This document shows positions 6,544 through 11,969 of a stretch of 11,969 bases of DNA, piece after piece. The notes under the pieces are model-generated. The model had not been told where the DNA came from. It saw nothing but the letters and a program-made list of their open reading frames with translations, and did no database searches. Made by a program: the position numbers and the translations under genes. Position 1 is the stretch's first letter. Every line of letters begins with the position of its first letter. This DNA is from an uncultured cyanobacterium (GTDB taxonomy: Bacteria; Cyanobacteriota; Cyanobacteriia; Pseudanabaenales; Pseudanabaenaceae), in the NCBI GenBank assembly GCA_903819605.1, contig CAIJEA010000194.1:1-11969 (forward strand). Direction: 5' to 3'.

Positions 6544-8067
6544 ATGCAACGTCTTTCTAGCTCGTCTAATCAATCAAATATTAATCTTGTAAATAATTTT
6601 CGAGACGCATTGATTAAATCCATCTCTACAGCGATCGCTGTAGTTGTAATCCCTCTGATTGCGGCGTTTCCTGTCAAAGCAAATGAAAATCGACTCTGTA
6701 CTTCCCAATTACAAAAAGAAGTTCAAAAAATTGCCCTATCTCCCCAATTACAGGCAGCACGGATTGGTGTGTTTGTTCAAACCAATGAATCTCGTCCCAA
6801 GGTATTAGCAAATCTCGATGGCGATCGCTATTTCATTCCATCTTCTAATGCGAAGTTGTTCACAACAGCAACCGCTTTAAAAATATTAGGTGCAGATTAT
6901 CGCTTTGCGACAAGACTGATGTCGAGTAACCTACCTAACTCAAAAGGCGAACTTACTGATGGATTGTGGTTGGTAGCGTCGGGCGATCCAAGTTTTAGTT
7001 CAGCGACAGGTTTAAAGTCGCTGGTAACACAACTGAAGAATAAGGGAGTAAAGCAGATCGATGGCGGAATTTGGACGCTCACAGCTCGCAAAGGTGCTGA
7101 AATTTCTGGTAGTTGGGAATGGCAAGATATACAGGAATACTACGCTGCGATCGCATCGCCATTCACAATTGACGAAAATGCGTTGAATTGGAGCATTCGT
7201 CCATCCCAAATTGGCAAGCCCGCGATCTTTGAATGGGAAAATTCCGCTTTGGCTAAAGATTGGCATGTGGAAAACCAATCAATTACAGTGGGTAAAGGCT
7301 CTAACTTTGACCTACAAGTTACACGTCCTTTCGGTCAGAAAGTTCTGATTGTCAGCAATCAAGTTCCTGAAAATTTGGAGCCAGAACTCGGCGGCGTTGC
7401 TGTTCCCAATCCTGAAGCTAATTTTTTAGCCCTGTTGCGTGAAGAATTAATCTCTCAAGGTATTTCAATATCAACAGTTTCAGCTAACTCTAAAAAACTG
7501 CCACCCACCCAAGACTTAGCGATTAACTTATCTCCGCCTCTGTCTGAATTGATTACAACTACTAACAAAAGCAGCAATAATCTTTATGCAGAGTTACTGC
7601 TCAGAGCTTTAGGCGATCGCTTTCATGAAGTTATGCCCGATGACAGTGTTAGTAGAGGAATGCTTGCTATAAATAAGTATTTGCAATCTGCAAATATCCC
7701 CGTCACTAGTGTGTTGCTGGTCGATGGTTCTGGACTATCACGCCAAAATCTAGCTACACCCAGAGCGATCGCCCAACTATTGCAAACTGTTGCTGACAAT
7801 CGTGATTTTCGGAAGTCATTGGCGATCGCAGGCGTTGATGGCACATTGACTAATCGATTTAAGAATACGGCAGCTCAAGGGCGAATCCAAGCTAAAACTG
7901 GAACATTAACAGGGGAGATCGCCTTGTCAGGATATGCTAACTCTAAAAATTATGGCGAAGTTGTTTTTAGTATCATTATCAATAACAGCAATCTTTCGAC
8001 AAGTGATTTACAACAAAATGTCGATGCGATCGCCTTGCTCCTAACAAACCTTGACCGTTGTCAATGA
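6544..8067 (+). CDS. dacB: D-alanyl-D-alanine carboxypeptidase/endopeptidase, PBP4 (DacB) type, peptidase S13
   Basis: This 507-residue low-molecular-weight penicillin-binding protein trims the terminal D-Ala or cleaves cross-links in periplasmic peptidoglycan. All three active-site motifs are visible: SNAK (101-104, nucleophile Ser101 and Lys104), SNN (344-346) and KTG (451-453). The DGSGLSR segment (394-400) typical of S13 enzymes is also present. The long insertion between SxxK and SxN (about 240 residues) is characteristic of PBP4. The N-terminus has an unusually long polar lead (1-25) before the hydrophobic segment (about 26-42) and a likely cleavage near VKA (44-46). A later start could be real, but no other ATG fits better. 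A weak AGG lies upstream of the ATG. Its stop overlaps the ATG of the next gene (ATGA), indicating translational coupling. Confidence 0.93.
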   Translation: MQRLSSSSNQSNINLVNNFRDALIKSISTAIAVVVIPLIAAFPVKANENRLCTSQLQKEVQKIALSPQLQAARIGVFVQTNESRPKVLANLDGDRYFIPSSNAKLFTTATALKILGADYRFATRLMSSNLPNSKGELTDGLWLVASGDPSFSSATGLKSLVTQLKNKGVKQIDGGIWTLTARKGAEISGSWEWQDIQEYYAAIASPFTIDENALNWSIRPSQIGKPAIFEWENSALAKDWHVENQSITVGKGSNFDLQVTRPFGQKVLIVSNQVPENLEPELGGVAVPNPEANFLALLREELISQGISISTVSANSKKLPPTQDLAINLSPPLSELITTTNKSSNNLYAELLLRALGDRFHEVMPDDSVSRGMLAINKYLQSANIPVTSVLLVDGSGLSRQNLATPRAIAQLLQTVADNRDFRKSLAIAGVDGTLTNRFKNTAAQGRIQAKTGTLTGEIALSGYANSKNYGEVVFSIIINNSNLSTSDLQQNVDAIALLLTNLDRCQ

Positions 8068-8540
8068 AAAAGTTTATCTCCAGAAATAAATTCTCGATCG
8101 CAGCTTTTGGAGTTTTAGTAATAGGATGTGTTTTTATGTTCGCAATAATGTCAGAGCCTAAGAATACAAGTTTATTGAATGAAAATTCTTCCCTATGTAC
8201 AGACATGACCTCATCCTCTAATCAGCCCAATAATTTGCAGTTTCATCCTATTAAAGTTGTGGTTGAACCTTGGCGAGGTGAGCATAATGTTTACGCCCTA
8301 TTTGCAGTACCTGACCAATATCGACATGGTAATCACTTCGGCAAAATGTTGGTCAAGGGTACTGATACTGCATGGGAGGTAACCTATACTGACGGACTAA
8401 AGTACGGGACAGCAACTCCTGAAGGGCATTTTTTACTAATCGGCTTTTTCCGGACTCGGCTCACTCTATGGTATTGGTTAAGTGGCAGGTTTGCGGAACT
8501 TCAACAGCCCTGTAATTGGACGCTCTTTCTTTTCCGATAA
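8064..8540 (+). CDS. Small membrane or lipoprotein of unknown function, possibly frameshifted
   Basis: I place the start at the ATG at 8064, which overlaps the dacB stop (8065-8067) as ATGA. An in-frame TTG at 8058 would add only two residues. The product is 158 residues: a basic start, a hydrophobic segment (about 11-29) containing LVIGC, which could be a lipobox with Cys22 or part of a membrane anchor, a polar linker to about 58, and a globular part from 61. I do not recognise the family. The annotated C-terminus (123-158, rich in Phe, Leu, Trp and Arg) looks unlike a normal folded domain. If the reading frame shifts by -1 at T TTT TTA (8429-8435), it instead reads TNRLFPDSAHSMVLVKWQVC then GTSTAL and stops at 8513-8515, giving 150 residues. 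That alternative looks more protein-like, so the gene may be recoded, damaged or mis-sequenced. Confidence 0.6.
   Translation: MKKFISRNKFSIAAFGVLVIGCVFMFAIMSEPKNTSLLNENSSLCTDMTSSSNQPNNLQFHPIKVVVEPWRGEHNVYALFAVPDQYRHGNHFGKMLVKGTDTAWEVTYTDGLKYGTATPEGHFLLIGFFRTRLTLWYWLSGRFAELQQPCNWTLFLFR
8429..8435 (+). other. T TTT TTA heptamer, candidate -1 slip site or deletion point
   Basis: Six T residues (8429-8434) and an A fall in the frame CAT TTT TTA of the gene starting at 8064. That is exactly the X XXY YYZ arrangement of a -1 slippery heptamer. Reading in the -1 frame from ACT (8435-8437) gives 26 codons to TAA at 8513-8515. Loss of one T from a former run of seven would give the same picture. Downstream structure is weak: only short CGG/CCG pairings near 8441-8460. 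Confidence 0.4.
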
Positions 8541-8596
8541 ATCTTTAAATTTTCGATTTTTCGCCATTGAATTTATACAGCAATCAAAACCCATAG

Positions 8597-8683
8597 GACT
8601 TACGCAAAAGCCTTTTATCGTAGTGGCAATTCATGAATTGCCACTACGATAAAAGGCATATTTCAAGCCCTCTTTCGTAAGTC
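8597..8683. repeat. MITE-like nested palindrome
   Basis: The outer ends GACTTACG (8597-8604) and CGTAAGTC (8676-8683) are inverted repeats, extending imperfectly inward. Inside is a perfect 48-nt palindrome (8610-8657, two 24-nt arms centred on TCATGA) with no loop. The sequence TAGGACTTACGCA resembles ends I remember from cyanobacterial insertion sequences and MITEs, but I cannot search for it. The element carries no coding capacity. A 10-nt direct repeat, TCAAAACCCA, lies at 8584-8593 and 8682-8691, close to both ends. It could be a target duplication or an accident of the adjoining hairpin. Confidence 0.55.
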
Positions 8684-8730
8684 AAAACCCAAATAAAGGT
8701 GGCGCTTCGCGCCGCCTTTATTTGGGTTTT
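8684..8730. terminator. Terminator-like hairpin abutting the MITE-like element (AAAACCC family)
   Basis: Two 22-nt arms (8684-8705 and 8709-8730) pair with a single T.G wobble around a 3-nt TTC loop. The outer arm AAAACCCAAATA and the GC core match the hairpin at 6344-6398, and the 3' arm ends TTTATTTGGGTTTT. It begins exactly at the end of the MITE-like repeat. It would end transcription from the dacB block and insulate mlaE. The remaining sequence up to 8832 holds no gene; TTTACT (8754-8759) with TACGAT (8778-8783) is a weak promoter candidate for mlaE. Confidence 0.7.
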
Positions 8731-8832
8731 ACGGCACTTCGCAAAGCATCTACTTTACTGGCTATTGCGATAGAGGTTACGATGAGGATGCATTTTTACT
8801 GCTTGTCACACATGACATAGGAAAGCTAGAGC

Positions 8833-9615
8833 ATGGGAAATTTTGGCAGTTGGCTAATCAAACTAGGACAAAGTTGTCTACTTATCGGTCAAATCATCAC
8901 CCATATTTTGATCTATCGCCGCTTTCATTGGCGGAATACGATCGACCAGATGTCCACAGTTGGCACTGAGTCACTGCTCATAACTCTGATTACAGCATCT
9001 TTTGTTGGTGCTGTATTTACGATTCAAGTAGCCAGAGAATTTATTAACTTTGGTGCACAACAAGCAATCGGTGGCATTTTAGCGATCGCCTTAGCGCGTG
9101 AATTAATTCCTGTGTTAACAGCAGTAATTATCGCTGGGCGAATTGGTTCGGCATTTGCAGCAGAAATTGGCACAATGCAGGTAACTGAGCAGATCGACGC
9201 ACTTTATATGCTTAAAACAAATCCTATTGATTACCTCGCTACACCGCGTGCGATCGCCTGTTTACTGATGCTACCTATTTTGACAATTTTAGGCTTTTTG
9301 ACAGGTATGGCTGGAGGGTTATTTCTTTCTCAAGCTATGTATGGTATCCCCTCAACCATGTTTCTTAATTCTGTGCAAAACTTACTGAAGCCTTGGGACT
9401 TAATCGCCGCATTGATAAAATCAAGCATTTTTGGAGTTTTGATCGCGGTAATCGGCACAACATGGGGACTAACAACTACAGGTGGAGCAAAGGGTGTGGG
9501 CGAATCTACGACAACAGCAGTAGTTACAGCCTTACTCGCAATATTTATTAGTAACTTCTTTCTATCTTGGATGTTTTTTCAGGGCATATCATCTAGTTTG
9601 ACATCTCAAGTATAG
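8833..9615 (+). CDS. mlaE: MlaE-family lipid ABC transporter permease
   Basis: This 260-residue integral membrane protein belongs to the MlaE/YrbE permease family (TGD1 in chloroplasts, slr1045 in Synechocystis). The family works with an MlaF-type ATPase and an MCE-domain protein to move phospholipids or related lipids between membranes. Family landmarks are FVGAVFTIQVAREF (57-70), ELIPVLTAVIIAGRIGSA (90-107), FAAEIGTMQVTEQIDAL (108-124), NPIDYLATPR (130-139) and the C-terminal TTGGAKGVGESTTTAVV (215-231). Length is normal and about five or six hydrophobic segments are seen. AGGAAA at 8819-8824 lies 8 nt before the ATG. The ATPase and MCE partners are not in the window, so here the permease is a single gene, converging on pnp. 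Its TAG stop is part of the shared palindrome. Confidence 0.93.
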   Translation: MGNFGSWLIKLGQSCLLIGQIITHILIYRRFHWRNTIDQMSTVGTESLLITLITASFVGAVFTIQVAREFINFGAQQAIGGILAIALARELIPVLTAVIIAGRIGSAFAAEIGTMQVTEQIDALYMLKTNPIDYLATPRAIACLLMLPILTILGFLTGMAGGLFLSQAMYGIPSTMFLNSVQNLLKPWDLIAALIKSSIFGVLIAVIGTTWGLTTTGGAKGVGESTTTAVVTALLAIFISNFFLSWMFFQGISSSLTSQV

Positions 9616-9670
9616 AAAAAACAAAAAGAGAGGGTGAGCTTAGCTCACCCTCTCTTTTTGTTTTTTCTAT
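9612..9670. terminator. Perfect 59-nt bidirectional terminator palindrome
   Basis: Positions 9612-9640 are fully complementary to 9642-9670 around a single central base (9641). The core GGGTGAGCT (9632-9640) pairs with AGCTCACCC (9642-9650). On each strand the 3' arm ends in a T-rich run (CTCTTTTTGTTTTTTCTAT), so it fits an intrinsic terminator in both directions. The mlaE stop (TAG, 9613-9615) and the pnp stop (TAG on the minus strand, 9667-9669) are both inside the arms and pair with each other. Confidence 0.9.
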
Positions 9671-11814
9671 TCGCTAATTGCTTCTGCGGCAACCCTTGCG
9701 GCGGCAGCTTCATCAGGATGGATACCAAGACGAGTCAGGTTAAAACGTCCGCGATTGTCAACTTCGCGGATTTTAATCAGGACTTCATCTCCAACGGCAA
9801 CTTCATCTTCTACCTTGCCAACGCGACCCTCAGCAAGCTGTGAAATATGCACCATTCCTTCTTTGCCTGGGAGAAATTCCACAAATGCACCAATCGGAAT
9901 AATCCTTGTCACTCTGCCAAGATAAACATCGCCAGCACCAACACGACGAGTCATATTCTCAATGATCCGCTTGGCTTTGAGAGCACCTTCACCGCTCATC
10001 GAAGAAATCATGACTGTACCATCGTCTTCAATGTCGATCTTGGCTCCTGTCTCCTCGGTAATACCCTTAATGTTTTTACCACCTGGACCAATGATCATGC
10101 CAATTTGTTCAGGATCAATCCGAATTGTTAGCAATCTTGGCGCATAGGGGGATAGCTGTTGTCTTGGAGCAGATAGCAGCTCTAACATTTTACCCATGAT
10201 ATGGGAGCGTCCAGTTTTAGCTTGCATTACCGCAGCACGAACTGTATCCATAGATATGCTGGTAATCTTCATATCCATTTGTAAAGCCGTAATACCTGTG
10301 TCAGTACCTGCAACCTTGAAGTCCATGTCACCAAGGAAATCTTCAATACCTTGAATATCAGTAAGAATACGAACTTCATCGCCTTCTTTGATCAAGCCCA
10401 TGGCAACACCGCTTACAGGCTTAGTAATTGGTACACCTGCATCCATAAGTGCGAGTGTCGAGCCACAAACTGAACCCATTGAGGTAGAACCATTAGAAGA
10501 CAGTACTTCTGATACAACGCGAAGGATATATGGGAATTCAGCCTTAGATGGTAGTACTGGTAAAAGAGCGCGTTCAGCTAATGCACCGTGACCAATTTCG
10601 CGACGACCAGGCGATCGCATGGGTTTAGCTTCACCAACTGAGTAAGGAGGAAAGTTGTAATGGTGCATATAACGCTTTTTAGCATCAGGATGTAGATCGT
10701 CCATTTCCTGTGCATCACCCGGCGTACCAAGGGTAGCGATCGATAGTACTTGAGTCAATCCACGATTAAACAGCCCACTACCGTGTACACGAGGTAATAC
10801 ACCTACTTCTGTCCAGATCGGGCGAACTTCATCAAGTTTACGTCCGTCAATGCGAACACTTTGCTCGATCACTTGCAAGCGCATCAGTTTTTTGGTGAGT
10901 TCTTTGTAAGTAGCGCTAATTACTTTTTTGTCTGCGGCTAACTTGACTGGATCTTCATCAGGCAACGCGGCGATCGCTTCTAAAAGCTCAGCTTTAATCG
11001 CATCAAGGGCAGCATCCCGCACATTCCGATCTTTTTCACAGCTAGCAACTACTTGAGCAACTTTATCTTTGACAGTGTTGGCAATAAAGTTTTCTAAAGT
11101 TGGATCGGTTACAGGCGCAGTGAGATCGGGGGGAGCGATGCCTAGCTCTTGAAGCAAGTCAGTTTGAGCCTTGATCAGTTCTAAAACTGCTTCATAGCCA
11201 AAATCGATCGCCTCGATCATGTCAGCTTCTGGCAACTGATTGGCTCCAGCCTCAACCATGATGATCCCTTCAGCCGTGCCAGCAACGACGAGATCGAGAT
11301 CGCCTGCTTCAACTTCGGCATAGGTGGGATTGATGATAAATTCATCGCCAACTAAACCAACGCGTACGCCTGCCATCGGTCCCATGAATGGTAACCCTGC
11401 AATTAACGCCGCTAGAGATGCTCCAGTTACTGCTAAGACATCAGGTGGGACTTTTTCATCGATCGCCATGGTCGTGGCGACGATCTGCACATCATCGCGC
11501 AACCAATTGGGGAAAAGAGGGCGCATCGGGCGATCAATCAGACGGCAAGTGAGAGTTGCCTTTTCGGGAGGTCTACCTTCACGACGCAAGAAGCCGCCGG
11601 GGATACGCCCTGCTGCATATAGGCGCTCTTCATAATCAACAAGTAGGGGTACAAAATCTACGCCGTCACGAGCAGGACCTCTGGTCGCTGTCACTAATAT
11701 TGCAGTTTCACCGCACTGGACTAATACTGAGCCGCCAGCTTGAGGTGCAAACGTGCCAATTCTTAATTTAATTTCCCTGCCATAAAAAGGGATGATTTTT
11801 GTTACGGCATCCAT
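9667..11814 (-). CDS. pnp: Polyribonucleotide nucleotidyltransferase (PNPase)
   Basis: PNPase is a trimeric cytoplasmic 3'-to-5' phosphorolytic exoribonuclease that can also add nucleotides to RNA ends; in cyanobacteria it is thought to be the main RNA-tailing activity. The 715 residues show the full domain order: first RNase PH domain (about 10-145) with the FLRREGRPP loop (75-83), a helical linker (about 235-315), the second, catalytic RNase PH domain (about 320-555), a KH domain (about 560-620) with GPGGK (576-580), and an S1 domain (about 627-697). The catalytic residues expected from E. coli (D486, D492, K494) correspond to D492, D498 and K500 in EDFLGDMDFK. The C-terminus ends shortly after S1. 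The start has GGAAGAAGA about 7 nt upstream. No rpsO gene sits upstream within the 155 nt shown. Confidence 0.97.
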   Translation of the reverse strand: MDAVTKIIPFYGREIKLRIGTFAPQAGGSVLVQCGETAILVTATRGPARDGVDFVPLLVDYEERLYAAGRIPGGFLRREGRPPEKATLTCRLIDRPMRPLFPNWLRDDVQIVATTMAIDEKVPPDVLAVTGASLAALIAGLPFMGPMAGVRVGLVGDEFIINPTYAEVEAGDLDLVVAGTAEGIIMVEAGANQLPEADMIEAIDFGYEAVLELIKAQTDLLQELGIAPPDLTAPVTDPTLENFIANTVKDKVAQVVASCEKDRNVRDAALDAIKAELLEAIAALPDEDPVKLAADKKVISATYKELTKKLMRLQVIEQSVRIDGRKLDEVRPIWTEVGVLPRVHGSGLFNRGLTQVLSIATLGTPGDAQEMDDLHPDAKKRYMHHYNFPPYSVGEAKPMRSPGRREIGHGALAERALLPVLPSKAEFPYILRVVSEVLSSNGSTSMGSVCGSTLALMDAGVPITKPVSGVAMGLIKEGDEVRILTDIQGIEDFLGDMDFKVAGTDTGITALQMDMKITSISMDTVRAAVMQAKTGRSHIMGKMLELLSAPRQQLSPYAPRLLTIRIDPEQIGMIIGPGGKNIKGITEETGAKIDIEDDGTVMISSMSGEGALKAKRIIENMTRRVGAGDVYLGRVTRIIPIGAFVEFLPGKEGMVHISQLAEGRVGKVEDEVAVGDEVLIKIREVDNRGRFNLTRLGIHPDEAAAARVAAEAISE

Positions 11815-11944
11815 CTATAATCTTCTTCCGTTTTGACTTTTTTTTCGTTATATATCTCGCAATGTTAGCACTGATGTAGTGATGTCTGCCGTTTAAAAGC
11901 CAGAAAGTAGAAAGGGGCACTTAATTAGGGTTCTGCGATTTAAC

Positions 11945-11969
11945 AAAGAACCAGTTTTTATGGCGCGGC
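11945..11969. repeat. Left arm of a truncated dispersed hairpin (edge repeat)
   Basis: The segment begins AAAGAACCAGTTTT, the exact reverse complement of positions 1-14, then runs into a GC-rich ATGGCGCGGC at the window end. AT-rich outer arm followed by GC core is the same design as the hairpins at 6344 and 8684, so the missing right arm probably lies just beyond the window. It would serve the gene upstream of pnp. The window cuts it, so pairing is a prediction. Confidence 0.4.

Noticed and set aside
8610..8657. The 48-nt palindrome considered as a CRISPR repeat or a replication origin element
   Set aside because: It is a single copy with no spacers or iterons, and its setting within inverted ends fits a MITE-like element better.
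9847..10591. Plus-strand open frames opposite pnp
   Set aside because: They are antisense to the conserved KH and RNase PH coding sequence, have no recognisable domain and no ribosome site; they are shadows of pnp.
11815..11944. Leader of pnp considered as a riboswitch or autoregulatory hairpin
   Set aside because: Only short pairings such as CACT/AGTG near 11868-11880 are visible; nothing comparable to a known element.

Overview
The window looks like a stretch of cyanobacterial chromosome carrying mostly housekeeping genes. The evidence is about twenty copies of the octamer GCGATCGC (HIP1, a cyanobacterial signature), a menG/ubiE-type quinone methyltransferase, a GerMN-domain protein of the cyanobacterial type, a Uma2-family protein and an MlaE-type permease. 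The moderate A+T content and the hairpin style suggest a Pseudanabaena-like filamentous lineage, but that genus guess is from memory and weak. I see no rRNA, tRNA, CRISPR array, intact transposase or prophage gene.

Left part (1-3219, all minus strand). Reading in the direction of transcription, the genes are menG (phylloquinone/menaquinone methyltransferase), a Uma2-family protein 19 nt behind it, rodA (SEDS peptidoglycan glycosyltransferase), and a small exported protein of unknown function. The first bases of the window look like one arm of a hairpin that would end this block.

Middle part (3403-8540, plus strand). A 183-nt intergenic region separates menG from a divergent block: a membrane-anchored GerMN-domain protein, a hairpin, a two-domain GH3 beta-N-acetylhexosaminidase-like enzyme (real start probably 4075), a predicted lipoprotein carrying a SAM-methyltransferase fold, another hairpin, a DacB/PBP4-type D-Ala-D-Ala carboxypeptidase, and a small membrane or lipoprotein whose start overlaps the dacB stop in an ATGA. 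That small gene carries a T TTT TTA heptamer, after which the -1 frame reads more like protein than the annotated frame. It is either a damaged gene, a sequencing error or a recoding site.

Right part (8541-11969). A 292-nt spacer holds a MITE-like nested palindrome abutting a terminator-like hairpin. It is followed by an mlaE permease gene (plus) converging on pnp (minus). Their stop codons are both built into a single perfect 59-nt palindrome. The last 25 bases look like the left arm of the same hairpin family whose right arm opens the window.

Functionally, rodA, the GH3 enzyme and dacB all act on peptidoglycan (synthesis, glycan or muropeptide trimming, peptide trimming), and mlaE acts on envelope lipids, so envelope biology is over-represented. 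They sit in separate transcription units and I do not claim they form one system. The least explained items are the exported methyltransferase, the frameshift site and the set of hairpins that follow gene ends.
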